A stretch of 64,000 nucleotides of DNA from Flavobacterium reichenbachii (GTDB lineage: Bacteria; Bacteroidota; Bacteroidia; Flavobacteriales; Flavobacteriaceae), in assembly GCF_002217435.1 (NCBI RefSeq), contig NZ_MUHF01000001.1, positions 354,066 through 418,065 of the forward strand, in the 5' to 3' direction. This document shows, in pieces, positions 43,364-51,504 of this stretch; the first letter of the stretch is position 1; each line of letters begins with the position of its first letter. A model generated the notes under the pieces. That model was not told the origin of the DNA. It did no database searches and saw only the letters and a program-made list of their open reading frames with translations. Made by a program: the position numbers and the translations under genes.

Positions 43364-44233
43364 TTGAAAAAGAACATCATATTTGTTGTAAACCCTATTT
43401 CTGGTGATTTGGATAAATCAGATTTGATTGAAACAGTAAGCGAATTTTCGGCTGCAAATCATTTTGATTTAGAGGTTTACGAAACTACAGGAAAAAGTGA
43501 TATAGCAGCAATAAAAAAGCTGTACAATCAATATAAGCCAGAGCGAATCATTGTTGCCGGCGGTGACGGAACCATAAAAATGGTAGCCGAAGCAGTAGAA
43601 GATTACGACATTGTTATCGGAATTCTGCCTGCAGGCTCTGCAAATGGACTTTCGGTTGATTTGAATCTCCCGGCTGCGATAGAAGAAAATTTAAAAATTG
43701 CTTTTCTTCATCATTATATAGAAATGGATATGATCTGTATTAATGGCAAAAAAAGCATTCATTTAAGTGATATTGGTCTCAATGCCGATTTGGTAAAAAA
43801 TTACGAACAAAGCGACGTTAGAGGCATTTGGGGCTATGCCTTGCAAGCATATACAACCCTAAAAGAATCTAACGAGCCATTTACAGCTACGATTTCGGCA
43901 AATAATAAAACTGTTGAATATGTAGCCAGAATGATCGTAATTGCCAATTCTCAAAAATATGGAACAGGCGTAATCATTAATCCGAATGGAGCAATGAATG
44001 ATGGGAAATTTGAGCTGGTGATTCTAAAAAATTTAGATTTGCTATTAATCGGAAAGATTATAACAGGCAACATGCCAATTGATTCTGATGATGTTGTTAT
44101 TATTTCGACAGACAAAGCTGATATAAAGACAGATTATCCGGTAAGTTTTCAAATTGACGGGGAATATTGCGGTGCCCAAAGTAATTTAGAAATTCATATT
44201 CTGCATAAACAGATGAAAATTGCAGTGCCTTAA
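43364..44233 (+). CDS. diacylglycerol-kinase-family lipid kinase (YegS/DgkB-like)
   Basis: A protein of about 289 residues with the DAGK catalytic domain: VVNPISG at the N-terminus, the nucleotide motif VAGGDGTIKMVAEA, and GILPAGSANGLSVDL, followed by a beta-sandwich domain ending FQIDGEYCGAQ. It would phosphorylate diacylglycerol, ceramide or a related lipid. The frame is open from TTG 43304, but that lies 3 bp from the divergent App1 start; a TTG at 43364 (before KKNIIFVVNP) is more likely. No ATG lies before the conserved core. The pairing with App1 suggests control of the phosphatidate/diacylglycerol balance. Confidence 0.8.
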   Translation: MKKNIIFVVNPISGDLDKSDLIETVSEFSAANHFDLEVYETTGKSDIAAIKKLYNQYKPERIIVAGGDGTIKMVAEAVEDYDIVIGILPAGSANGLSVDLNLPAAIEENLKIAFLHHYIEMDMICINGKKSIHLSDIGLNADLVKNYEQSDVRGIWGYALQAYTTLKESNEPFTATISANNKTVEYVARMIVIANSQKYGTGVIINPNGAMNDGKFELVILKNLDLLLIGKIITGNMPIDSDDVVIISTDKADIKTDYPVSFQIDGEYCGAQSNLEIHILHKQMKIAVP

Positions 44234-44300
44234 AAATGAAGTTTTAATTTAAAAATGAATTTTAGTTTTTTATAATATACCTTTCCTATATTTTTTAATA

Positions 44301-45206
44301 ATGAAAAAAATATTTTTCGCGCTTTTTATTCTGATTCAAAGTGTAATACATTCTCAAAATATTGATTTGAGAAATTTGACAATGAATAGCAATTTAATCC
44401 TTTTTGTCGAATCTTCAGATTTTGATTATGGTAATAAGTATATTAATGATCATTCTAAAGCGGGATTTATTAAGGTAAATAATTATGAGGAAATCCTAAA
44501 AAACGACTCCAATATTAAATTTATAGATAAAGAAATTTTTTGCCCTCAAAGTGAAAATGACTATTATGATAGCAATATGATAAATGGCGGCGGTTGCATG
44601 GGCATTGCGGAAAGCATAGATTCTAATAGAAAATATTATGGGATATTGTTTTTTAAAAAAGAAAAAAAGAAGCTGACACTATTGGCACATCTTTTTAAAA
44701 GTGATTTTGACTGGAAAAATATAATTGAGAAAATAAAAAAGGTAAAAGAAATTGAAAAGTCAAAATCGCCAGAGGAACGTTATGAAAAAAGTATTGACTA
44801 TTATTTGAAGTGTAAAGATTTACCTAATTCTGACTTTATAAATTATTATAGGCAAGTAAAATTTTTAAAATCAGATACTTTAGTTTTAACTGAAAAACAA
44901 TTAATCTTGGCGAAAGATAATTTTTTGGAGGGAAATGAAAGATATTATGAATTGATTTCAAAAAAATTTCCCGAAGAAGTAAAACAATTTTATATTAATA
45001 AAATGAAAGGCTTTTTAAACCAAAATGAAGACGAGTATTTTAGTTCCTATGATTTTAGCGAGGCATACGAAAGGGCTACAAATACTAATTTTATGGATGA
45101 TAGTGTAATTGGGAAGTTAAAAGGCAAATTATCTGATGAAATAACTCCTAAAGAAAGAATAGGGATTATACAGACATTAATTCAAAATGCAGCACAAGAA
45201 GATTAG
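44301..45206 (+). CDS. exported hypothetical protein
   Basis: A 301-residue protein with a clear signal peptide (cleavage-like SVIHSQN near residue 20). The mature part is charged and mixed alpha/beta; it includes GGGCMGIAES with one cysteine and a helical C-terminal half (ITPKERIGIIQTLIQNA). No family recognised. It is followed after 18 bp by another exported protein gene, probably one operon. Confidence 0.65.
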   Translation: MKKIFFALFILIQSVIHSQNIDLRNLTMNSNLILFVESSDFDYGNKYINDHSKAGFIKVNNYEEILKNDSNIKFIDKEIFCPQSENDYYDSNMINGGGCMGIAESIDSNRKYYGILFFKKEKKKLTLLAHLFKSDFDWKNIIEKIKKVKEIEKSKSPEERYEKSIDYYLKCKDLPNSDFINYYRQVKFLKSDTLVLTEKQLILAKDNFLEGNERYYELISKKFPEEVKQFYINKMKGFLNQNEDEYFSSYDFSEAYERATNTNFMDDSVIGKLKGKLSDEITPKERIGIIQTLIQNAAQED

Positions 45207-45224
45207 CCGATAATATTACGCTTC

Positions 45225-46613
45225 ATGAAAAAGAAACTTCTCTTAATTCTATTTGTTTTTGTGACAATTATGAATGCACAAAACAAAGTTACCGACATTA
45301 CAAACTACGATTATTGCCAAGTTAATAGTAACATGCTTTATTTTTATAAAATTGAAAAAAAGGGATTTACTCAAAGTCGTGGTTATTTTAGTGGTAATAG
45401 ATTGCATATTTATGCTACAGAAAAAGTAGATTCTATAGACAAAAAATATTATGGCAGTATGAATCAGATAAAACTCTCTGATTTGAATAGTGATTTTGAT
45501 TTGTCAAAGGAGTTTAGCGAGAAAGTTTACTTTGTAAATCAGCCTAACTTGAAACAATTTTATTTTTTGAAAAATGATAGTGTTTTGGTTTGTAAAGTAA
45601 TTAGAAAGAACAAGGTTTGGGAAGTAGAAAATGAAAAAGAAGATGAAATTCATAAGATAATCATGGCCAATAATAAAATTATTTATTGGTCTTCACAGCT
45701 AGGTTTGATTTACAAAAAAGATAATGAGATAAAAACAAGCTTTCTGGGATTACAAAGTTATTACAATGATAAAAGTGTTGCGTTTTCTATAAAGGATAAA
45801 GATGCTGTTAATATGAAAACAGGATATTTCGAAATAGGAAAATATACTCTTAAAATAAAAAAAGGCGAAAATTATGCGGTTTTTAAGGGCAATCAAAAGA
45901 TTTTAGATGACTTACCTTTGAAATATTACGATGACAAACATTTTATTACTATCGATGATAAGACTGTAAAATTCTACAATTCTGATTTTGTATTAGACAG
46001 CACTTTTACTTACCGTGACATTTATCAAGACGATCAGAATATTGAGATTTTGACAGAAAACCAAATTAAAAAAATTGACACTCGTCTTTTTGCCACTGCA
46101 TTCGACATATACATACCTTTTGGCTGTGGAACGGTTACAAACTATTCATTAAGTATAAAAAGGAATAGAATTAGGGAAATTGTTAATGCGGAAATGACTT
46201 ATGGTTATACATCACAGCCTAAAAATATTTTTATTGACTCTAAAATAAAATTTGATTCACTGCTTTTTGTAAGCCGGAGAAAGACTATGGATTATTCTGT
46301 GAATGGAGGTTTTGATGATCGAGTGATATTGATAAAAAATAAAAAGGAAGGACTTTATTCTTTTAATCAAAAAAATGATACAATCACTTTAAAGGAAATA
46401 GTACCTATAAAATACAATAAGATTTATTTATTAAATGGTTTTGTAATTTTAAACAAAAGCAATCAAATGGATTTTTATGATAAAGATTTTAAGGTAAATA
46501 CTATGCGTTTTACTTCTATTGATTTTTTCAGTTATAATTATATAAGATACAAAAAAAGGAATCGTACCGAAGGCTGGATGAATAAAAAGGGAATTTTATT
46601 TGATGATTTATAA
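45225..46613 (+). CDS. exported WG-repeat-like hypothetical protein
   Basis: A 462-residue protein with a signal peptide (cleavage-like IMNAQNK near residue 20). The body is beta-rich with repeated short strands and Asp/Lys turns (DRVILIKNKKEGLYSFNQ, YKKRNRTEGWMNKKGILFDD), a pattern like the KxGWYD/WG repeats of Bacteroidetes exported proteins. Function unknown. Probably co-transcribed with the exported protein gene 18 bp upstream. Confidence 0.65.
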   Translation: MKKKLLLILFVFVTIMNAQNKVTDITNYDYCQVNSNMLYFYKIEKKGFTQSRGYFSGNRLHIYATEKVDSIDKKYYGSMNQIKLSDLNSDFDLSKEFSEKVYFVNQPNLKQFYFLKNDSVLVCKVIRKNKVWEVENEKEDEIHKIIMANNKIIYWSSQLGLIYKKDNEIKTSFLGLQSYYNDKSVAFSIKDKDAVNMKTGYFEIGKYTLKIKKGENYAVFKGNQKILDDLPLKYYDDKHFITIDDKTVKFYNSDFVLDSTFTYRDIYQDDQNIEILTENQIKKIDTRLFATAFDIYIPFGCGTVTNYSLSIKRNRIREIVNAEMTYGYTSQPKNIFIDSKIKFDSLLFVSRRKTMDYSVNGGFDDRVILIKNKKEGLYSFNQKNDTITLKEIVPIKYNKIYLLNGFVILNKSNQMDFYDKDFKVNTMRFTSIDFFSYNYIRYKKRNRTEGWMNKKGILFDDL

Positions 46614-46652
46614 ATAGAAGACCTATTTGATTTGGTATAATAATAGATTTAA

Positions 46653-47798
46653 TTATTTAAACGGATTTCTTTCCTGCCATTCTGTTTTTGGTTCTAAATA
46701 ATTAAAAAATCGAGCAATATTATGATTGATCAAGGCATTGCTGTGCGTAATTAAACCATACATTTTTACCGGTTTTGCGCCAACAGAGCTCTTGATTTCC
46801 AGCGCTGTTCTTGCAAAAACAATTTGTTTAAAACCTTTTTTGATAGAGTAGGCAATCATGTCGTACAACATGTTTAGATAAAGCATTTTTTCGCGTTGGA
46901 CACTTTCGTCATATCCTAAAAAATAGGTGTCCATTACATCTCCATTTTTAATCAGGGTATTAAATCCAATTAGCTTTTCATCTATAAAATAACCGTACAA
47001 TAAGAAATCATCTTTCATGATTTCTTTAAAAAAGCTAAAGTGATTTCGGGCTAAGAAAAAAGTGTTAAACGGGGCATTTTTAGCCACGTGAAAGTATAAC
47101 TCGTAAATTGTATCTTCATATTTTCTAATATCAGATAAAGACATTTTTTGTTTTACGATTCCTTCTGATTTTTTTTGCGCGCGTTTATATTGATCGCGAT
47201 ATTTTTTTGACAAAGCATCAACGTAATCTTGTTGTGATTTCCAGTTTTCATTAATTTCAAAAACCATATTGGGCTGTGTCGAAAAAGTATAATTGTTTTT
47301 GAATTCAGCTTGCAATGGCTCGATTTCTTTGGCTGTAAAATCTTTTATGCTTGTTATATGAACCTTTTTCCCGTTTTCTTTTAAATCTTTTTTGAGCTGA
47401 TTGATTGCTTTGTGAAGTGTTTTTATTGCTTTTGATTCTTTTGCACTTTCATCCAAAGCAAAGGCATTTTGTCCCGTAAGCATATTATTACCAACGAATA
47501 AAACGTGCGAAGCAAAATTTTTAAGCGCAAAATTTCGAACAGAAGTTTTTAAGCATTGATCGCGTTCGCCAAAAGATTCCAGCTTTTCTGCAAATAAAAA
47601 TTGAGTCAGAACAATTCCGATCAGTTTAGTTTCGTCAAAAATTCCAATAAAATGACAAATCATATTTACCGGACAAGAGTTTTCCAGAACCTCGAGATAT
47701 TCGCGTGTTAAAAAAATATTATTTACCGCCAGCAAATTCCATTCTACAGGAAGTAACGAAGCGCTTTTATATATTTGAAAAGAGTAATTTGTATTCAA
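46653..47798 (-). CDS. FemAB/GNAT-like acyltransferase
   Basis: A 381-residue protein with the double-GNAT layout of FemAB-like (peptidogalycan) transferases: an N-terminal GNAT half, the helical KYRDQYKRAQKKSEG segment, and a C-terminal half with LYGYFIDEKLIGFNTLI and MDTYFLGYDES, ending with KPVKMYGLITHSN. Related enzymes add amino acids or acyl groups to peptidoglycan, lipids or small molecules using aminoacyl-tRNA or acyl-CoA. The specific substrate is unknown. It stands alone, leftward. Confidence 0.75.
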   Translation of the reverse strand: MNTNYSFQIYKSASLLPVEWNLLAVNNIFLTREYLEVLENSCPVNMICHFIGIFDETKLIGIVLTQFLFAEKLESFGERDQCLKTSVRNFALKNFASHVLFVGNNMLTGQNAFALDESAKESKAIKTLHKAINQLKKDLKENGKKVHITSIKDFTAKEIEPLQAEFKNNYTFSTQPNMVFEINENWKSQQDYVDALSKKYRDQYKRAQKKSEGIVKQKMSLSDIRKYEDTIYELYFHVAKNAPFNTFFLARNHFSFFKEIMKDDFLLYGYFIDEKLIGFNTLIKNGDVMDTYFLGYDESVQREKMLYLNMLYDMIAYSIKKGFKQIVFARTALEIKSSVGAKPVKMYGLITHSNALINHNIARFFNYLEPKTEWQERNPFK

Positions 47799-47870
47799 GA
47801 GTGAGAGCTAATTTCTTCAAAATTAGATAATAATTACAATAACTTCTCAGGTTTAAGTTATTATTAAGAA

Positions 47871-47902
47871 AAACCCGTTTGATTTTGTTTTCAAACGGGT
47901 TT
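47871..47902 (-). terminator. terminator after the DUF1761 gene
   Basis: A perfect 12-bp stem (AAACCCGTTTGA at 47871-47882 with TCAAACGGGTTT at 47891-47902), an 8-nt loop, and a short T-run in the leftward direction. It lies 14 bp past the stop at 47916. Confidence 0.88.
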
Positions 47903-47915
47903 CATTGCCATTTAT

Positions 47916-48404
47916 TTAAGCAAATTGGCAGATAATTCCGCCCATTAAAGCTAAACTTACTATCCAGAATCCGGCATGAATAAATATATATTTCCAGGAT
48001 TTTCTTTCGAATAAACCATTGATTCCGATAATCGGAAAAGCAAAGAATAAGCCCGACAGAAAACCGTGAAGTGCTCCGTGTTTAAAAGTGCGATATAGTA
48101 ATCCGTAATCATCCATAAAGGCTTTAAAAGAAGGTTTTGCACTTTCTAAAGCCGGCGGTCCGCCAACCATGCTCACAGCGCCAGACTGATGAACGGTTAA
48201 AGATAAAAGTGTCATCGAAATCATTACAGAAAAAATATACGTCAGTCCGAAAATTTTCAGCATATTTCCTTTTCTAAGATCTTCTTCGGTAAAATTATTT
48301 TCTCTCATCCAGATTGTTCCAAAGACTTTTGGATGGTACCAAACAAAGCCGACAAAAAGCGTTACGATTGCGGCGGCGAAAAACGAAATAAAGTTAATTT
48401 GCAT
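47916..48404 (-). CDS. DUF1761 membrane protein
   Basis: A 162-residue four-helix membrane protein with the DUF1761 hallmarks: FVGFVWYHPKVFGTIWM in and after helix 1, HGFLSGLFFAFPIIGIN in helix 3, and a final helix before IICQFA. Family function unknown; some members are stress-induced. Monocistronic with its own terminator. Confidence 0.8.
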   Translation of the reverse strand: MQINFISFFAAAIVTLFVGFVWYHPKVFGTIWMRENNFTEEDLRKGNMLKIFGLTYIFSVMISMTLLSLTVHQSGAVSMVGGPPALESAKPSFKAFMDDYGLLYRTFKHGALHGFLSGLFFAFPIIGINGLFERKSWKYIFIHAGFWIVSLALMGGIICQFA

Positions 48405-48635
48405 AATATCAGGTTTTTAGATTAGTTATTCAAATTTAATCAAAAAAAGCACATAATAATATTTAGTTTTAAAGAGACAAAATGTTATTTAATTGCACTT
48501 ATTGTTATTTTGAGTTAATTGAAATTGAAATTTTCGTATAAAAGATATTTTTTTAATAACTTTATTAAAGTATTCGGTATTACTAAAAGTTGAATATATT
48601 TGAGGCATAAATTATAAACGCTAAATATCTATATC

Positions 48636-48941
48636 ATGGTTATAAAATATCAAGGTAAACAACACGGAAAATCTACGACGTTTACATTACGAATTATAGG
48701 AAACAACCTTTCTAAAAGCAGTTCTAATTATCAGATTGATTTATTAGTTGGTGATAAACAATTACCAACTTTTACAACAGAAATTCATCAAAGTTTGTCA
48801 AACTGCCTAAAAGAAATCTATTTGTTTAGAAAACATAACGGAATAACTTTTGAAGCTTCTTCAGAAAAAATTGCACCACTTGCTGTTCCGTATGATTTGG
48901 TTTTATTTAATTATAATAAATACGCTTTGTTTAGAGCGTAA
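48636..48941 (+). CDS. small hypothetical protein
   Basis: A 101-residue soluble protein with a mixed strand/helix pattern (STTFTLRIIGNNL, LSNCLKEIYLFRKHNG). No motif recognised. A -7 element TATATTTG lies at 48595-48602, and a strong terminator follows, so it is a separate transcription unit. Confidence 0.55.
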   Translation: MVIKYQGKQHGKSTTFTLRIIGNNLSKSSSNYQIDLLVGDKQLPTFTTEIHQSLSNCLKEIYLFRKHNGITFEASSEKIAPLAVPYDLVLFNYNKYALFRA

Positions 48942-48960
48942 ACCTTGTCATTACAATAAA

Positions 48961-49000
48961 AAAAAGACTGTTCCAGATTTTGGAAACAGTCTTTTTTTTT
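48961..49000. terminator. bidirectional terminator
   Basis: A stem AAAGACTGTTCCA (48963-48975) with TGGAAACAGTCTTT (48981-48994), one bulged A, with A- and T-runs on both sides. It serves the rightward gene ending at 48941 and the leftward gene ending at 49017. Confidence 0.85.
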
Positions 49001-49016
49001 GTCGAAAATGAATCAA

Positions 49017-49457
49017 TCAATCTATTTCTTCTTTGCTTTTAGTGTTTTCTACAGCTGTTTTGTTTTGTTGTAAGCAATTTTCAATATTGGTCAGAGTACC
49101 GCTCTTTCTTTTTTCATTAGAATTAATGTCGTAAGCGAGAAAATGCGTGCACATATCAATAGCTGTAATGTCTCTTTCTGAATCGGATTCAAATCCTCCA
49201 ATAAAATTCCACTGGCTTACTTTTGTTTTGTACTTGTCTGGAGTATATCTTGGTTTTTCTCCTATGTGTAAAACGGTAACATTTGCCGTGGCGCATTTAA
49301 GGAGTTCCATTGTTAAGGTATCGACACCTCTAAAATCACATAATATAAAATGTACATTTTCTAATTGTAAAAGCTTATTTATAGGACTTTGATAATAGTG
49401 CAGAAAATCATTAAAGGAAAGATTTCCATTTCCGAAGATGTATACTTTTGGTTCCAT
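49017..49457 (-). CDS. SLOG-like nucleotide-binding protein candidate
   Basis: A 146-residue soluble protein. The pattern VYIFGNGNLSFNDFLHYY at the start, DSERDITAIDMCTHFLAYD in the middle and KRKSGTLTNIENCL near residue 118 resembles the Rossmann-like SLOG superfamily, in which an SGT-N motif late in the domain binds a nucleotide. SLOG proteins act as nucleotide-derivative sensors, often in defence systems, or as nucleoside hydrolases. No partner gene is adjacent. The call is a pattern match at moderate to low certainty. Confidence 0.45.
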   Translation of the reverse strand: MEPKVYIFGNGNLSFNDFLHYYQSPINKLLQLENVHFILCDFRGVDTLTMELLKCATANVTVLHIGEKPRYTPDKYKTKVSQWNFIGGFESDSERDITAIDMCTHFLAYDINSNEKRKSGTLTNIENCLQQNKTAVENTKSKEEID

Positions 49458-49500
49458 TTTATATTATGTTTTACTGCAAATAAAGGTAAGTTTATGCAAT

Positions 49501-49534
49501 AAAAAAAGCCTGAGAAGTATAGATTTCTCAGGCT
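49501..49534 (-). terminator. terminator after the Ppx/GppA-like gene
   Basis: A 10-bp stem AGCCTGAGAA (49507-49516) with TTCTCAGGCT (49525-49534), an 8-nt loop, and a T-run read leftward (A-run 49501-49507). It lies about 50 bp past the stop at 49587. Confidence 0.85.
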
Positions 49535-49586
49535 GTATGCAAATACTTAAAAAGCAAATATGCCTTTAGGAGTAATTAGGGATTCT

Positions 49587-50681
49587 TTAAAAATTGGTAT
49601 TTACTTTTTTAGAACGATCTGCAATATATGAGATCAGCCAAGTAACTTGTCCTTCTTTTACAAAGTATATTTTTTTTGTTTTTAAATTTGGAATGCTTTC
49701 CAGACACGATAACAATATGTTATTTGCAGAAATTAAGTATTTCTGGTCGTATGTGCTTAACACTCTGGCAGCTTCTTTATTGGTTTTTGCAAGTGTATTA
49801 TACTTATTGAAGTTGTTTTTAAGAACTGCATCATAGTCAATAACGTCATCTAAACTCAAAGTAACATAATGCTCTTTTACATTTTCATTATAATATAGAG
49901 TAGAAAATGCCCAGACAGCTCCACCAGATAAATACATTTTATCTTTTTTTAATAAAAGAGGATTTGCATCCAGCATTTCTTTTATTTTCTTACGCAAAAC
50001 AGGGTTAAAATCAAAAGACTTTTCCTGATAAGTAGACATATCATTAACCTGACTTGGATTTGCAACTGTTTTCTTTACAGCATCGGTAAGTGTCATTGTA
50101 CCGAAATCAAGTTCTAATGGAATAAATTCTAATTTGTTATCTTCAAGTTCATCAATATAGCCGCCTTTTGTAGTTTGAGCACCAATGTCAAGCAGGAAAG
50201 CGTTTGAATAATCAACTGGCGGAATAGCACCTTTAACTAAGGTTTTGGCTTCTTCGTTTACATTAAGAACCTCAACATCTTTATTGGTTAGTGAAGTGAT
50301 TCTGTTTCTTAAAGCATCAACGTTGCGGGCAGAAGAGAAAACTGGAGCAGCTACAATAAAGATATTTTCTTCCAGAATTTTAAAATCAGTTCTTATTTTT
50401 TTCAATTGATCAATAACTGTAGTACCAGTTTTATTGATGTCATCTTGAGTAAGTTCGCCATTAGTAGAAATATGTTCGGCAAAATTAATTCTCTCAGTCG
50501 CAAAGTATAGAATTTTATAATCGGCTTTTTTGATGTTACTTACGTCCAGAACTGAAATTTTTATTGCTCGTCGGCCGATTTCAATTCCAGCATAAATACT
50601 TTTTTGAGAAAATATATTGATGGAAAAAAATAAACTTAAAAGAATATAAAGTAAAATTTGGGGTTTGTTTTTTTTAAGCAT
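49587..50681 (-). CDS. exported Ppx/GppA-like (actin/Hsp70-fold) protein
   Basis: A 364-residue protein with the phosphate-loop pattern of the Ppx/GppA branch of the actin-like ATPase fold: AGIEIGRRAIKISVLDV (loop 1), NEEAKTLVKGAIPPVDYSN, then LLDIGAQTTKGGYI (loop 2), and MYLSGGAVWAF late. Unusually, it has an N-terminal hydrophobic segment with a cleavage-like FSQKS, so the domain would lie outside the cytoplasm or be membrane-tethered, where ATP is scarce. Loop 2 lacks the usual GGGS/T. It may be a structural or ligand-binding relative rather than a polyphosphatase. Confidence 0.65.
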   Translation of the reverse strand: MLKKNKPQILLYILLSLFFSINIFSQKSIYAGIEIGRRAIKISVLDVSNIKKADYKILYFATERINFAEHISTNGELTQDDINKTGTTVIDQLKKIRTDFKILEENIFIVAAPVFSSARNVDALRNRITSLTNKDVEVLNVNEEAKTLVKGAIPPVDYSNAFLLDIGAQTTKGGYIDELEDNKLEFIPLELDFGTMTLTDAVKKTVANPSQVNDMSTYQEKSFDFNPVLRKKIKEMLDANPLLLKKDKMYLSGGAVWAFSTLYYNENVKEHYVTLSLDDVIDYDAVLKNNFNKYNTLAKTNKEAARVLSTYDQKYLISANNILLSCLESIPNLKTKKIYFVKEGQVTWLISYIADRSKKVNTNF

Positions 50682-50740
50682 GGTATTTAATTATTATAAT
50701 ATAATTTGAAGAATATTAGCTATAATGTGGTATTTAATTA

Positions 50741-50772
50741 AAAAAAAGCTCCAGATTTCTCTGAAGCTTTGT
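50741..50772 (-). terminator. terminator after tRNA-fMet
   Basis: Read leftward: AAAGCTTCAGA, a 4-nt loop, then TCTGGAGCTTT with one G-T wobble, then a T-run. It begins 6 bp past the tRNA 3' end. Confidence 0.8.
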
Positions 50773-50777
50773 CTTAG

Positions 50778-50850
50778 TAGCGGGAACAGGACTCGAACCT
50801 GTGACCTTCGGGTTATGAGCCCGACGAGCTGCCTACTGCTCTATCCCGCG
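50778..50850 (-). tRNA. initiator tRNA-fMet (anticodon CAU)
   Basis: A 73-nt tRNA read leftward from 50850. D-stem GAGC/GCTC, anticodon stem TCGGG/CCCGA around CTCATAA (anticodon CAT), and T-arm ACAGG-TTCGAGT-CCTGT all fit. Three G-C pairs next to the anticodon loop and an unpaired first position (C1 against T72) mark it as the initiator rather than the elongator. The 3' CCA is not encoded (sequence after A73 is CTA). It has a consensus promoter upstream and a terminator downstream. Confidence 0.93.
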
Positions 50851-50862
50851 ATGTTTCGGGTG

Positions 50863-50892
50863 CAAAGATACACACTAAATACGGTTATGCAA
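50863..50892 (-). promoter_or_regulatory. tRNA-fMet promoter
   Basis: Read leftward: TTG (50890-50892), a 19-bp spacer, TATCTTTG (50863-50870), a full consensus match. The -7 element ends 12 nt before the mature 5' end. Confidence 0.8.
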
Positions 50893-50976
50893 AGAAATTT
50901 CTATATTATTTTAAAAAGCACTGATATTGAAGTGTAACTTTTTGTATATTAAGTGTTTGTAAATTTTATTTCTTAA

Positions 50977-51504
50977 TTATTTAAATTTAAAAGCTAATAA
51001 TTCGGAATAAGGATCTCCTTTTAAACCCAATAATTGACCAAAAGCAGGCTCAGTTTTGTATCCCATTTGTTTGAGCCGGATGATTTCTTGCCTGAAACTT
51101 TCATCTTTTGATTGTAAAATTTGATATTCAATAATCATATGCTTGTATGCATTTTGATTTTTACTTGGAATATTCTGTCCAAAAATTTCGATTTCAAAAT
51201 CTTCAATTCTAAAATTTGCAACAACACATTTCTGATGATCTATTAAGGTTTCCCAAATTTTGAATTCTGTTTTATTTCCAAACGCTGATTTTAGTTTTTC
51301 TATAAAAGCCGTTTTATCTTTCCAATAGCAAATAATATCAAGATCGCTGTTTTCGATATCAATATTTATCGGAATTGTGCCAGCCAAAATTGGATCAAAG
51401 GCACTAATGCTTGATATAATATTATTTTTAGTTAAAACTTCATACGCCCGAATCTGTTTCTGATTTCCATTTTGAAGATATTCTATAGTGCTAAAATCTA
51501 TCAT
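50977..51504 (-). CDS. DUF4269 nucleotidyltransferase-like protein
   Basis: A 175-residue protein of the DUF4269 family. LAGTIPINIDIENSDLDIIC carries the G-[ST] and DxD-type signature of the minimal nucleotidyltransferase fold, followed by VVANFRIEDFEIEIFGQN with the third acidic position and HMIIEYQIL. It would transfer a nucleotide to a small molecule or protein, activity unproven. The start overlaps the glycosyltransferase gene stop by 4 bp, so the two are coupled. Confidence 0.8.
   Translation of the reverse strand: MIDFSTIEYLQNGNQKQIRAYEVLTKNNIISSISAFDPILAGTIPINIDIENSDLDIICYWKDKTAFIEKLKSAFGNKTEFKIWETLIDHQKCVVANFRIEDFEIEIFGQNIPSKNQNAYKHMIIEYQILQSKDESFRQEIIRLKQMGYKTEPAFGQLLGLKGDPYSELLAFKFK

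Noticed and set aside
50725..50937. Rightward 70-codon frame
   Set aside because: It is antisense to the initiator tRNA gene, its promoter and terminator.
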